Shown: in pieces, positions 26,389-35,445 of the stretch
How the letters are laid out: each line of letters begins with the position of its first letter
How positions within the stretch are numbered: the stretch's first letter is position 1
Source of the DNA: Tyzzerella sp.
Lineage (GTDB): Bacteria > Bacillota > Clostridia > Lachnospirales > Lachnospiraceae
Length of the DNA: 64,000 nt
Reading direction: 5' to 3'
NCBI GenBank assembly: GCA_017472665.1
Contig: JAFUOS010000003.1
Coordinates: forward strand, 1 to 64,000
Translations under genes and position numbers: made by a program
Notes under the pieces: generated by a model
What the model saw: the letters and a program-made list of their open reading frames with translations, nothing else
Databases searched by the model: none
Told to the model about the DNA's origin: nothing

Positions 26389-27147
26389 TTATCTTTCCTT
26401 AAAGCTCTTTGCTTTCTTATACGCATTCAATATAATCTGCTTCGCCGCAACCGCTTCCTGCTTCGTTGCCTCTCTCGTATCCTTCAAAGGATAATCCATA
26501 TTCATATTCTCATACTTCACTTTTCCCATCGTATGATATGGAAGCACGTCCAAAGCCTGCACGTTATTGAGCGTACCCATGAATTCTCCGAGTTTTTCCA
26601 GATACTCCTGATACAGCGTAATGCCCGGCACAACCACATGGCGAATCCAGATAGGAATATTCTTTTCATCCAAATATCTGGCAAATGCAAGAATTCTTTC
26701 ATTAGAATGAGAAGTCAATATCTTGTGCTTTTCATTATCAATATGCTTGATATCCAGCATCACCAAATCTGTCACGGCCGCCAGCGTCTCCATCTTCTTC
26801 ATAAACTCTTCGCTTTTTGGCTGGAACATAATGCCCGATGTATCGATGCAGGTGTGCACTCCATCCTCGTGCAGTTTGGTAAATAACTCAATTAGGAAAT
26901 CCATCTGCATCATCGGTTCTCCACCCGTCACGGTAACGCCGCCATGTTTGTAAAATGCAAGGTTACTATAAAAACTCTTCAGGACCTCATCCACTGTCAT
27001 CTCATCGCCAATTCCCGGCTCCCAGGTGTCTGGATTGTGGCAATATTGGCATCGCATTGGACAGCCTTGTAAAAAAATTACATATCTTAAGCCTGGACCG
27101 TCTACTGTCCCACAAGTTTCTATTGAATGTATATGACCTTTTGTCAT
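26389..27147 (-). CDS. pflA: Pyruvate formate-lyase activating enzyme (radical SAM)
   Basis: 252 residues from the ATG at 27147, which follows GGAGGTGAC; an in-frame extension to 27216 has no ribosome site. The radical SAM cysteines are in CPMRCQYCHNPDTW (CxxxCxxC), preceded by SIETCGTVDGPGLRYV, the conserved PflA opening, and followed by the SAM-binding GGVTVTGGEPM strand. It uses SAM and a reduced [4Fe-4S] cluster to make the glycyl radical. In this genome its target would be the separate 81-residue glycyl-radical protein encoded just upstream. A terminator-like hairpin lies between the two genes. Confidence 0.95.
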   Translation of the reverse strand: MTKGHIHSIETCGTVDGPGLRYVIFLQGCPMRCQYCHNPDTWEPGIGDEMTVDEVLKSFYSNLAFYKHGGVTVTGGEPMMQMDFLIELFTKLHEDGVHTCIDTSGIMFQPKSEEFMKKMETLAAVTDLVMLDIKHIDNEKHKILTSHSNERILAFARYLDEKNIPIWIRHVVVPGITLYQEYLEKLGEFMGTLNNVQALDVLPYHTMGKVKYENMNMDYPLKDTREATKQEAVAAKQIILNAYKKAKSFKER

Positions 27148-27177
27148 GTCGTCACCTCCATTTCTTATTAGTATAAA

Positions 27178-27206
27178 ACAGGAGATGAAAAATATCCATC
27201 TCCTGT
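27178..27206 (-). terminator. Terminator/attenuator between the glycyl-radical gene and pflA
   Basis: 10-bp stem ACAGGAGATG (27178-27187) with CATCTCCTGT (27197-27206) and a 9-nt loop, followed on the minus strand by TTTTATACT. It probably ends most transcripts after the abundant PFL genes, with limited read-through into pflA. Confidence 0.65.
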
Positions 27207-27229
27207 CATAAATCATTTCAACTTTTCAA

Positions 27230-27475
27230 TTACATTGCTTCGTGGAATGTACGTGAAATTACGTCATCTTGTTGTTCCTTTGTAAGTTTGATAAAGTTTA
27301 CTGCATAACCAGAAACACGCACTGTTAATTGTGGATAATTTTCTGGATGTTGTTGTGCATCTAATAATGTTTCTCTTGTAAATACGTTAACATTTAAGTG
27401 ATGTCCACCTTGTTCTACGTATCCATCTAACATGTTCACTAAGTTGTCAATTTGTTGTTGGTTTACTGCTGCCAT
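27230..27475 (-). CDS. Stand-alone glycyl-radical subunit of split PFL (GrcA-like)
   Basis: 81 residues equal to the C-terminal end of ordinary [22 protein letters not shown], then [14 protein letters not shown] with the radical Gly56 in RVSGYAV, then [18 protein letters not shown]. It resembles the GrcA/YfiD spare-part proteins that rescue damaged PFL, but here the neighbouring PFL core lacks this region entirely, so it must be a constitutive partner. It has its own strong ribosome site (AAGGAGGTATGAAAC before ATG) and lies 43 bp after the core stop, so this is not a frameshift. Activated by PflA, it should dock into the core and pass the radical to the Cys pair. Confidence 0.9.
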   Translation of the reverse strand: MAAVNQQQIDNLVNMLDGYVEQGGHHLNVNVFTRETLLDAQQHPENYPQLTVRVSGYAVNFIKLTKEQQDDVISRTFHEAM

Positions 27476-27518
27476 GTTTCATACCTCCTTATTATTTTAA
27501 ACAATAGCTTTATAAATC

Positions 27519-29630
27519 TTATTCTGCATCAATGCTGTCCATGATATTTGGAATATCAGCGCATGTTGCACATTCTCCTCCGATTCTGTCAAGGTCTAAA
27601 TCTCCAGCGAAGATTTGATCTTCTTTTCCAAGTGCTCCCGGAATGATAGAGAATGTGTTTGAAATACCATCCTGAGCGTGTCTGAATGGAATCTTAGCTA
27701 CAGATGCAAGTGAAGCTAATGCTCCATGTGTATCACGTCTGTGCATTGGGTTAGCACCTGGTGCTAATGGTTCTCCTAATTTTCTACCATCTGGTGTGTT
27801 ACCTGTCTTCTTACCATATACAACGTTTGAAGTAATTGTAAGGATTGACATTGTTGGAACACCGTGACGATATGTGTGGTGTTTTCTGATCTTGTCCATG
27901 AATGAACGTACAACCATAACTGCTAAATCGTCTACACGGTCATCATCATTACCATATTTAGGGAATTCGCCTTCTACTGCGTAGTCTACTACTAAACCAT
28001 CTTCATCGCGGACTGCTTTCACTTTTGCATATTTAATAGCACTTAATGAGTCAGCTACTACTGAGAGTCCGGCAATACCTGTTGCGAAGTAACGTTTTAC
28101 TTCTCTGTCGTGAAGAGCCATCTGGATTTTTTCGTAGCAGTATTTATCATGCATGTAGTGAATGATATTCAATGTGTTTACATAAAGTTCTGCTAACCAT
28201 TCCATCATAGCGTCAAATTTATCCATTACATCGTCAAAGTCAAGGTATTCGCCTTCCACTGCACGATATTTTGGTCCAACTTGCACTTTTGATTTTTCAT
28301 CCACACCACCGTTGATAGCGTATAATAAACATTTTGCAAGGTTTGCACGAGCTCCGAAGAACTGCATTTCCTTACCAACTCTCATGGAAGATACACAGCA
28401 AGCAATAGCGTAGTCATCACCGTGTGTTTCACGCATTAAATCATCATTTTCGTATTGGATAGATGATGATTTGATTGACATCTTAGCACAGAATTCTTTG
28501 AATGCTTTTGGTAAGCGTGTTGACCAAAGTACTGTTAAGTTTGGTTCTGGAGCTGTACCAAGGTTGTCTAATGTGTGTAAATAACGGAAGGATGTCTTTG
28601 TTACCAATGGACGTCCGTCAATACCAACACCACCGATTGATTCTGTTACCCATGTTGGGTCACCTGAGAATAATGCGTTATATTCTGGTGTACGAGCAAA
28701 TTTTACAAGACGTAACTTCATAATGAAGTGGTCAATGTATTCCTGAGCTTGTTCTTCTGTGATTAATCCTCTTTCCAAGTCACGTTGGATATAGATATCA
28801 ATAAATGTAGAAGTACGGCCAAGGCTCATTGCTGCCCCGTTTTGTTCCTTAACTGCTGCTAAGTATCCGAAGTATACCCATTGGATAGCTTCTTTTGCAT
28901 TTGCAGCTGGTTGTGAAATATCGTATCCGTAGATCTGACCTAATTCAGCTAATTCGCCAAGTGCACGGATTTGTTCTGATAATTCTTCACGAAGACGGAT
29001 ATTTTCACCTGTCATTCTCTTTAATGAAGTAGCAAGCTGTTCTTTCTTGTCTTCGATTAATTTGTCTACACCGTATAAAGCTACACGACGGTAGTCACCG
29101 ATGATACGTCCACGTCCGTAAGCATCTGGAAGACCTGTGATAATACCAGATTTTCTAGCTGCTCTCATCTCTGGTGTGTAAGCATCGAATACACCTTGGT
29201 TGTGTGTTTTTCTATATTTTGTAAAGATTTCTACAACTTCTGGATCTACTTCGTATCCGTTTTCTTTGCAAGCGTTTTGCGCCATACGGATACCACCAAA
29301 TGGTTGAAGAGAACGTTTGAAAGGCTTGTCTGTCTGGAAACCTACGATCGTTTCTAAATCTTTATCTAAGTATCCAGGTCCATGAGATGTAATACCTGAA
29401 ACGATCTTGGTATCCATATCAAGAACTCCGCCTGCTTCACGTTCTTGTTTTGAAAGTTCCATTACCTGTGCCCAGAGCTTTGTAGTAGCTTCTGTAGGTC
29501 CTGCCAAGAACGAATCATCACCTTCATATGGTGTGTAGTTTTCTTGAATAAAGTCGCGAACATTTACTCCTGTACGGCTCCAGCGACCTGGTTTGAAGCC
29601 GTCCCAATTTGAGTGCCAATTTTTTTCCAT
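27519..29630 (-). CDS. pflB: Pyruvate formate-lyase core lacking the glycyl-radical domain
   Basis: 703 residues. Catalytic Cys411-Cys412 are seen in [16 protein letters not shown]; the N-terminal GFKPGRW and [20 protein letters not shown] segments are typical of true PFL rather than diol dehydratases. It converts pyruvate and CoA to acetyl-CoA and formate. Ordinary PFL is about 740-760 residues and ends with the RVSGYAV radical loop; this protein stops at MDSIDAE before that loop, which is encoded as a separate downstream gene. Ribosome site AAAGGAGGAGA; promoter at 29690-29718. High conservation of the core argues that it is functional. Confidence 0.93.
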   Translation of the reverse strand: MEKNWHSNWDGFKPGRWSRTGVNVRDFIQENYTPYEGDDSFLAGPTEATTKLWAQVMELSKQEREAGGVLDMDTKIVSGITSHGPGYLDKDLETIVGFQTDKPFKRSLQPFGGIRMAQNACKENGYEVDPEVVEIFTKYRKTHNQGVFDAYTPEMRAARKSGIITGLPDAYGRGRIIGDYRRVALYGVDKLIEDKKEQLATSLKRMTGENIRLREELSEQIRALGELAELGQIYGYDISQPAANAKEAIQWVYFGYLAAVKEQNGAAMSLGRTSTFIDIYIQRDLERGLITEEQAQEYIDHFIMKLRLVKFARTPEYNALFSGDPTWVTESIGGVGIDGRPLVTKTSFRYLHTLDNLGTAPEPNLTVLWSTRLPKAFKEFCAKMSIKSSSIQYENDDLMRETHGDDYAIACCVSSMRVGKEMQFFGARANLAKCLLYAINGGVDEKSKVQVGPKYRAVEGEYLDFDDVMDKFDAMMEWLAELYVNTLNIIHYMHDKYCYEKIQMALHDREVKRYFATGIAGLSVVADSLSAIKYAKVKAVRDEDGLVVDYAVEGEFPKYGNDDDRVDDLAVMVVRSFMDKIRKHHTYRHGVPTMSILTITSNVVYGKKTGNTPDGRKLGEPLAPGANPMHRRDTHGALASLASVAKIPFRHAQDGISNTFSIIPGALGKEDQIFAGDLDLDRIGGECATCADIPNIMDSIDAE

Positions 29631-29689
29631 GGATATCTCCTCCTTTTATTAAAATAATATAATTATTATTACTTTACCGATTTGACTTT

Positions 29690-29718
29690 ATTATACTCCA
29701 GTGAAAATTTTAACGCAA
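29690..29718 (-). promoter_or_regulatory. Promoter of the PFL operon
   Basis: Minus strand: TTGCGT (29713-29718), 17-bp spacer, TATAAT (29690-29695), about 60 bp before the PFL start. A possible plus-strand extended -10 (TATAGT at 29816-29821) serves the divergent lipoprotein gene. The remaining intergenic DNA is AT-rich without other clear signals. Confidence 0.6.
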
Positions 29719-29852
29719 TGCTAATGTTGCACTTAGATTGTTCTAAATTCGATACACTTTCTTATATTTCTAAAAAATTAAGAATTATTTTCACCCTTTT
29801 TTCAAAGTTTTGGTGTATAGTGTCTTTAGTAAGTTTATGGAGGATGTAATTT

Positions 29853-31025
29853 ATGAAAAAAAGATTTCGTGTAATAGCACTCGTTCTCAGCCTTGCACTC
29901 CTTGGCAGCGGGTGTTCCAGGGCTCCGGCAAACGGCGGAGAATCGACAAACACAAACGTTAACAATACTACTAAGACAGAAAACGCAAACCAAAGTAAAC
30001 TGGATGCACTTAGTCCAGATGCCTACAGTAACGTAGACGGTTTAACTTTGGAACCAGGCTCTTACATTTCTATTATAGGAAGATTCTCAGGGGACAGCTA
30101 CTGGAAAGAAGTGGAAGCAGGCGCAAAGCAGGCAGTTGCTGACATCAATACTCTGCTTGGTTATAAAGGAGACGATAAGATTAAGCTCACATTTAGTGCT
30201 CCAAGCGAACGTGATAATGTAGATGAACAGGTTAATATTTTAGATGAAGAATTGGCACGATATCCTGTTGCCATTGCTATCGCAGCCGTTGATACCACAG
30301 CATGCCAGGTGCAGTTTGAAGCTGCTGCCGACAATGGTATTCCAGTTGTAACTTTCGATTCTGGTAGTGATTATGCAGATATTGCATCACATGTTTCTAC
30401 TAATAATTTAGAAGCATCAAAAACGGCAGCCGACAAATTAGCCACTCTTATGGAGAGAAGCGGCGAAGTCGCTGTTTTTGTACAGGACTCTCTTTCGATG
30501 ACAGCAAAAGAACGTGAACAAGGGTTTGTGGCAGAACTTGCGGCCAGCTTTCCAGATGTTTCAGTAGTGAGTGTCTATCATCTGGATGAATTGGAAACGA
30601 TGGCAGCAAATATTGCAGCCGAAAAAAATGCTGCACTTGCAGAAGGCGAGGAGGGCATTGACCCTGCTTCTATTACACAGGAAGATGTAGTGAAATATAT
30701 TTTAGAAAAGAATCCAAACTTAAAAGGAATCTATGCAACAAATTTAGATACGACACAGTTAGTTGCGGATGTGCTCGCTTCTCTTGAACGTGACGATTTA
30801 TATTTTGTGGGATTTGATGGTGGTGAGGAACAATTAGAACTGCTTAAAGATGATGTCGTAGACGGACTTGTGATTCAGAACCCATATGGTATGGGATATG
30901 CTGCTGTGGTTTCGGCTGCGAGAGCGGTGCTGGAACTTGGAAATGAGGCTTTTGTGGACAGTGGTTATACTTGGGTTACTAAGGATAATATGAAAGAGGC
31001 GGAAATTAAGAAGATGTTGTATTAG
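29853..31025 (+). CDS. Periplasmic-binding-type sugar lipoprotein (RbsB-like)
   Basis: 390 residues. A signal peptide ends in LGSGC, lipobox Cys21, followed by an Asn/Thr-rich linker. The rest is a type 1 periplasmic-binding fold: YISIIGRFSGDSYWKEVEAG, AIAIAAVDTTACQ, GIPVVTFDSGSD and YFVGFDGGEEQLELL are its characteristic strands and hinge. Such proteins bind pentoses, hexoses or autoinducer-like ligands for ABC importers or sensor kinases. No permease, ATPase or kinase gene is adjacent, so it is an orphan here; it may feed a distant transporter or act as a sensor subunit. The MerR-type gene downstream has its own promoter signals. Confidence 0.85.
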   Translation: MKKRFRVIALVLSLALLGSGCSRAPANGGESTNTNVNNTTKTENANQSKLDALSPDAYSNVDGLTLEPGSYISIIGRFSGDSYWKEVEAGAKQAVADINTLLGYKGDDKIKLTFSAPSERDNVDEQVNILDEELARYPVAIAIAAVDTTACQVQFEAAADNGIPVVTFDSGSDYADIASHVSTNNLEASKTAADKLATLMERSGEVAVFVQDSLSMTAKEREQGFVAELAASFPDVSVVSVYHLDELETMAANIAAEKNAALAEGEEGIDPASITQEDVVKYILEKNPNLKGIYATNLDTTQLVADVLASLERDDLYFVGFDGGEEQLELLKDDVVDGLVIQNPYGMGYAAVVSAARAVLELGNEAFVDSGYTWVTKDNMKEAEIKKMLY

Positions 31026-31055
31026 AATATCCTGTCGAAATTTTACGATTGATTT

Positions 31056-31087
31056 TTGTAAAAAACAGGACAAACCTGTGCTATGAT
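31056..31087 (+). promoter_or_regulatory. MerR-type promoter with palindrome in a 20-bp spacer
   Basis: TTGTAA (31056-31061) and TATGAT (31082-31087) are 20 bp apart, longer than the normal 17. The palindrome ACAGGacaaaCCTGT (31065-31079) lies between them. This is the layout of MerR-family promoters, and the next gene encodes a MerR-family protein, so autoregulation is likely. Confidence 0.5.
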
Positions 31088-31127
31088 ATACATGAATTAA
31101 ATAAACATGACATAGGGGGCATTTTGT

Positions 31128-31712
31128 ATGGGCGAAGTTCACTACATGATTTCCGAAGCCGCCAAACGCGTAAGTGTTGAAACCCACGTTTTAAGATACT
31201 GGGAAGAAGAGTTAGATTTGACGATTGGCCGCACGGAAATGGGACATCGATACTATACAGAAGAAGATGTACAGTTATTTAACTGCATTAAAGAACTAAA
31301 AGAACAAGGCATGTTATTGAAAGATTTGAAAAATCTGATTCCGGACATGTTGCGTACGAGAAACAAACTGAGACTTCGCAGATTGGAAGCTGCGACAAAC
31401 GCTGCGATAAAGGAACCAACAACAGAGACACATAATGAGCCAAACGCTCCTATCGTCGCTGAAAACACAAAAAAACTGACTGACCTTCAAGAAGCACTTT
31501 TAGCGAACAACAAACTTCTAGAAACCTCCATCAGTCAAGCTGTCTCAAAAGCAGTCATTACAGAGATGGATTTTCTACTACAAGCCAAAGAGCGTCAGGA
31601 AGAAGAACGCTACAAGAAGCTAGACTGCCTGATTCGTCAGCAGCAAACCTTAAGACGCGAATCTGCGCGCCCTGCACCATTCAAAAATTTTCGCAGATTA
31701 TTTGAGGCGTAA
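31128..31712 (+). CDS. MerR-family transcriptional regulator
   Basis: 194 residues. The N-terminal winged helix-turn-helix (MISEAAKRVSVETHVLRYWE, then GHRYYTEEDVQLF) is of the MerR/DnaA-binding RacA-like type. After residue 85 comes a long low-complexity and helical region (about 90-180, including AKERQEEERYKKLD) suggestive of a coiled coil, with no metal-binding cysteines. Proteins of this layout are common in Lachnospiraceae; their targets are unknown. It is followed by a structured bidirectional terminator shared with the convergent glgP gene. Ribosome site AGGGGGC, 8 nt from the ATG. Confidence 0.8.
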   Translation: MGEVHYMISEAAKRVSVETHVLRYWEEELDLTIGRTEMGHRYYTEEDVQLFNCIKELKEQGMLLKDLKNLIPDMLRTRNKLRLRRLEAATNAAIKEPTTETHNEPNAPIVAENTKKLTDLQEALLANNKLLETSISQAVSKAVITEMDFLLQAKERQEEERYKKLDCLIRQQQTLRRESARPAPFKNFRRLFEA

Positions 31713-31731
31713 ATGTACATACTTATAAAAG

Positions 31732-31788
31732 AAGCGCACCGCTGATGGCGGCATACCACAATATGCTACCAAAAGCAATGCGCTTTTT
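31732..31788. terminator. Repeated terminator-like element, copy 1
   Basis: Outer stem AAGCGCA (31732-31738) with TGCGCTT (31779-31785), inner stem GCATA (31751-31755) with TATGC (31762-31766), and a small CCGC/GCGG helix. T-runs lie on both outer sides, so it can stop both the merR-type gene and glgP. A close copy is at 35374-35431, also between convergent genes. Confidence 0.7.
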
Positions 31789-31796
31789 CATATTTA

Positions 31797-34052
31797 TTAG
31801 TTCAGTTTCCAAATATCACGGTTGTAGTCTTCAATGGTTCTGTCTGATGAGAAATATCCCGCTTTTGCTGTATTTACAAGCATTTTCTTAGCCCATAATT
31901 CTCTGTCAGCATAGTCAGCAAACATTTTCTCTTTTGTTGCAATATATTCTTTCACATCAAGTAATGCCATGAACCAGTCTTTGTGAATCAAATCGCCATG
32001 CACGCGTCCAAGATTTTCAGCATCACCGATTGCCAATAATTCTTCTCCAACAATGAAATCTACTATCTTCTTGATTTCTACATCATTGTTGTAAATATCC
32101 CATGAACTGTAGCTTCCTGTTTCATAAAGTTTGATGACTTCTTCACTCTTCTTACCGAAGATGTAAATGTTATCTTCTCCAACCAAATCATGGATTTCCA
32201 CGTTAGCACCGTCCATTGTTCCAAGTGTAACAGCACCATTTAACATGAATTTCATATTACCTGTACCAGAAGCTTCTTTCGAAGCAAGTGAGATTTGTTC
32301 TGAAACATCACATGCCGGAATTAATTTAGAAGCTTTTGTTACGTTGTAGTTTTCTACCATAACCACTTTTAAGTATGGACTTACTTCTGGATCATTTGCA
32401 ATTAATTCTTGTAAACAAAGAATTAAATGAATGATATCTTTTGCAAGGATATATGCAGGAGCTGCTTTTGCACCGAAAATCATGGTAATCGGTGTTTCAG
32501 GACGTTTTCCTGCCTTGATTTCCAAATATTTGTAAATCACATAAAGTGCGTTCATTTGTTGACGTTTATACTCGTGAAGACGTTTGATTTGGATATCAAA
32601 AATAGAGTTTTCGTCTACTTCAATCTGCTCTGTTTCTGCAAGATATTTCTTAAGCGCCACTTTATTTTCTGTTTTAATTGCAACTAATTTTTCTAATACA
32701 GTTTCATCATCGATGAATTTCAAAAGTTTTTCCAGTTCTTTTGCATCCTTCTTCCATCCATTTCCGATTAACTCTGTAATATATGCTGCAAGCTTTGGAT
32801 TACAGTGCATTAACCATCTACGGAATGTAATTCCGTTTGTCTTATTATTGAATTTTTCCGGATAAATGTCGTAGAACACTTTAAGTTCAGATTCTTTTAA
32901 TATATCTGTATGGAGTGCTGCTACCCCATTTACGCTAAATCCGTAGTGAATGTCCATATGAGCCATGTGTACACGGTCTGATTCATCAATAATTGCAACT
33001 CTTTTATCATCATATTTTTCTTTTACACGTTTATCCAATTCGCGGATGATTGGAAGCAAGTGCGGCACTACTTCTTCTAAGAATGAAATTGGCCATTTTT
33101 CCAATGCTTCTGCCAAGATTGTGTGGTTTGTATATGCGCATGTCTTTGTTACAATTTCAACTGCTTCATCCATAGAGATTCCACGTCCCATTAATAAACG
33201 GATTAATTCTGGAATAACCATAGATGGGTGTGTATCATTGATTTGCACTACCACATGTTCATGAAGTTTCTTTACGTCAAATCCATTTTCATCCATTTCT
33301 TTCAAGATTAACTGAGCCGCATTGCTTACCATGAAGTATTGTTGGTAAATTCGAAGCAGCTGGCCTTCTCTGTCACTGTCATCCGGATATAAGAATAATG
33401 TTAAGTTCTTTGCGATGTCTTTCTTATCGAAATTGATTCCTTCACCTACCAAGCTTTCGTCAATGGTAGCCACATCAAACAAGTGAAGTTTGTTTGTAGC
33501 GTTTTCATATCCTGTTACATCGATGTCATACAATTCTGATGTTAATGTGAAATCTTTGAATGTAACCTGAAAACTTGTATTTGTTTTTGTTAACCAGCTT
33601 TCTTTTTCCATCCATGGATTTTTTACTTCTTTTTGCTTGCGGTTTTCAAATACCTGTTGGAATAAACCATAGTGATAGTTGAGTCCAACGCCTGCGCCGT
33701 TTAATCCTAATGTTGCAATGGAATCCAAGAAACATGCAGCGAGTCTTCCAAGCCCGCCATTTCCAAGTGATGGTTCTGGTTCCACTTCTTCAATTTCTGT
33801 TATATCTTTCTGATTTTCAGCCAACAATGCTTTCACATCATCATAAATTCCCAAATTAATCAAGTTATTTGAAAGCAATTTTCCAATTAAGAATTCTGCT
33901 GAAATATAGTATACTTTTTTATTACCCGCTTTTCTCTCTTTTCCTTTGCTCATTTCCTTTACTACGGATAACAAAGCATAATATACTTGTTCATTTGTTG
34001 CGTCGGCGATTGTCTTACCTAATTTTTGTTCTAATACTTGTTGTAAGTTCAT
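31797..34052 (-). CDS. glgP: Glycogen/starch phosphorylase
   Basis: 751 residues. Family blocks are clear: [20 protein letters not shown] near 90, the [16 protein letters not shown] region, the RRWLMHCNP region, and [20 protein letters not shown] with the PLP-binding Lys near 600. It removes glucose-1-phosphate from alpha-1,4-glucans. It is a little shorter than the usual 800-840 residues, as in some clostridial relatives. A LacI-type regulator is encoded divergently with an operator-like palindrome between, so maltodextrin or catabolite control is likely. A structured terminator separates it from the convergent MerR-type gene. Confidence 0.93.
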   Translation of the reverse strand: MNLQQVLEQKLGKTIADATNEQVYYALLSVVKEMSKGKERKAGNKKVYYISAEFLIGKLLSNNLINLGIYDDVKALLAENQKDITEIEEVEPEPSLGNGGLGRLAACFLDSIATLGLNGAGVGLNYHYGLFQQVFENRKQKEVKNPWMEKESWLTKTNTSFQVTFKDFTLTSELYDIDVTGYENATNKLHLFDVATIDESLVGEGINFDKKDIAKNLTLFLYPDDSDREGQLLRIYQQYFMVSNAAQLILKEMDENGFDVKKLHEHVVVQINDTHPSMVIPELIRLLMGRGISMDEAVEIVTKTCAYTNHTILAEALEKWPISFLEEVVPHLLPIIRELDKRVKEKYDDKRVAIIDESDRVHMAHMDIHYGFSVNGVAALHTDILKESELKVFYDIYPEKFNNKTNGITFRRWLMHCNPKLAAYITELIGNGWKKDAKELEKLLKFIDDETVLEKLVAIKTENKVALKKYLAETEQIEVDENSIFDIQIKRLHEYKRQQMNALYVIYKYLEIKAGKRPETPITMIFGAKAAPAYILAKDIIHLILCLQELIANDPEVSPYLKVVMVENYNVTKASKLIPACDVSEQISLASKEASGTGNMKFMLNGAVTLGTMDGANVEIHDLVGEDNIYIFGKKSEEVIKLYETGSYSSWDIYNNDVEIKKIVDFIVGEELLAIGDAENLGRVHGDLIHKDWFMALLDVKEYIATKEKMFADYADRELWAKKMLVNTAKAGYFSSDRTIEDYNRDIWKLN

Positions 34053-34129
34053 TTTTAAAATCTCCTTTCAATCCATAAAATGCGTCTATAAAATATTGTT
34101 GATATCAGATTCTGATGTTGCGCTGTTAT

Positions 34130-34143
34130 CGCAACCGTTTGCA
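34130..34143. promoter_or_regulatory. LacI-type operator between glgP and its divergent regulator
   Basis: CGCAACCGTTTGCA contains the palindrome GCAAaCGgTTGC read on the other strand and matches the MalR/LacI consensus CGCAAACGTTTGCG at 12 of 14 positions. A second half-site (GCGTTTGCA, 34166-34174) follows. The rest of 34053-34349 is AT-rich and unusually dense in TTTGCA/TGCA words, with no supported gene. Confidence 0.55.
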
Positions 34144-34349
34144 CTAAATTTACAATATTTGCATAGCGTTTGCAAGCCGTTTTTTTATTTTTTTGCAGTT
34201 TTCTGCATTTTGCATAACTATTTATGCCATGCTTTGTGCATTTTCCACTTCTTTTTATGCAAATTTTGCATGAATTTGCACAGCACAATTGACTTTTATG
34301 CATGCATTTACTAAAATAAAATTAGTTTACAAACAAAGGAGGCCTTTCC

Positions 34350-35369
34350 ATGCCTGTTACAATTAAAGATGTTGCAGCTCTTGCCGGAGTCTCACCTTCC
34401 ACGGTTTCCAGAACCTGCAAAAACAACCCTTCTATCAGCAAGGAGACAAAGGAAAAAGTAAGACGCGCCATGACAGAACTTGGTTATGAGCCAAATTTCC
34501 AGGCAAGCAACCTTGCAAACAATAACTCTAGAACGATTGGAATCATTCTTCCTGTCTCAGCAAAAGAGGCCTATGAAAATTCATTTTATTTGGAAGTAAT
34601 CCGCGGAATCAGTCAGTTCTGTAATCAACGACAATATGCAAATACGATCATTACAGGACAAGACGAGAATGAGATTCTGCAGGTAATCCGCACTATGACC
34701 CGCAGTGGACAAGTAGATGGGTTTATTGTGCTTTATTCAAGACACCAAGACCCTATTATTGATTACTTAGATGAAGAGGGACTTCTTTACGTGTTGATTG
34801 GGAAAGCCTATCAGCTTGCAAATCAGACGATTTACATTGACAACGACAATATCCTTGCAGGGCAGGCAGCCACCGAATATTTATATCGTTTAGGGCATAG
34901 AAAGATTGCATACTTAGGATGTGGAGATGATTTAATCTTTTCTTCAGATAGAAAAGCTGGATACCAGTTAGCCGCATCAAGATTGCGGCTGGACGCTCCT
35001 GTAGAATACAACGTCAATATGCCTTCTGTGTTTGGCGATGACTATTCTTCCGTACGAGAGCTTTTAACTTCAGAAAATCGCCCGAGCGCGATGGTTGTAT
35101 GTGATGACATTCTTGCTGTGGCACTAGAACGCATTTGCAATGAGATTGGACTTTCTATCCCAGATGATTTGTCCATTATTTCATTCAACAATTCCTTGTT
35201 TGCAAAATTGACTTCTCCTCAATTGACAACCATTGATATCAATACAGCGCAATTAGGAATTGAAGCCGCTTCGCAGATTATCAATCACATTGAAAATCCG
35301 AATCTTTTGGCCACAAAGATTATTGTTCCGCATTTTATTGTGGAACGCAATAGCTGCAGACAGATATAA
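34350..35369 (+). CDS. LacI-family transcriptional regulator
   Basis: 339 residues. The LacI helix-turn-helix (TIKDVAALAGVSPSTVSRT) and hinge helix (ARAMTELGYEPNFQASNLA-like segment near 45-62) are clear, followed by a type 1 periplasmic-binding effector domain (TIGIILPVSAKEAY, then GQVDGFIVLYSR, then AMVVCDDILAVALER). The sequence is close in style to maltose/maltodextrin regulators (MalR). It lies divergent from glgP with a matching operator between, so it most likely represses glgP and itself in the absence of a maltodextrin-type effector. Ribosome site AAAGGAGG. Confidence 0.9.
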   Translation: MPVTIKDVAALAGVSPSTVSRTCKNNPSISKETKEKVRRAMTELGYEPNFQASNLANNNSRTIGIILPVSAKEAYENSFYLEVIRGISQFCNQRQYANTIITGQDENEILQVIRTMTRSGQVDGFIVLYSRHQDPIIDYLDEEGLLYVLIGKAYQLANQTIYIDNDNILAGQAATEYLYRLGHRKIAYLGCGDDLIFSSDRKAGYQLAASRLRLDAPVEYNVNMPSVFGDDYSSVRELLTSENRPSAMVVCDDILAVALERICNEIGLSIPDDLSIISFNNSLFAKLTSPQLTTIDINTAQLGIEAASQIINHIENPNLLATKIIVPHFIVERNSCRQI

Positions 35370-35373
35370 AAAG

Positions 35374-35431
35374 AAGCGCATCGCTGATGGAGCATACCAT
35401 AATATGCACTCCAAAAGCGTTGCGCTTCCTT
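35374..35431. terminator. Repeated terminator-like element, copy 2
   Basis: Outer stem AAGCGCA (35374-35380) with TGCGCTT (35421-35427) and inner stem GCATA (35392-35396) with TATGC (35403-35407), flanked by T-runs on both strands. It shares the words AAGAAGCGCA, CGCTGATGG and GCATACCA with the copy at 31732-31788. It sits between the convergent lacI-type gene and dnaB. Confidence 0.7.
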
Positions 35432-35445
35432 TATAAAATTCTTTT

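Noticed and set aside
26293-26886. 197-residue plus-strand frame antisense to pflA
   Set aside because: Shadow of pflA; no domain and no start signals.
27476-27518. Frameshift or sequencing error splitting pflB
   Set aside because: The 43-bp gap contains stop codons and a strong, well-spaced ribosome site for the small gene, and both proteins are complete at their ends.
34055-34303. Cys-rich 82-residue frame in the glgP-lacI intergenic region, minus strand
   Set aside because: No ribosome site; the apparent Cys pattern comes from repeated TGCA words, and the region carries promoters and an operator.
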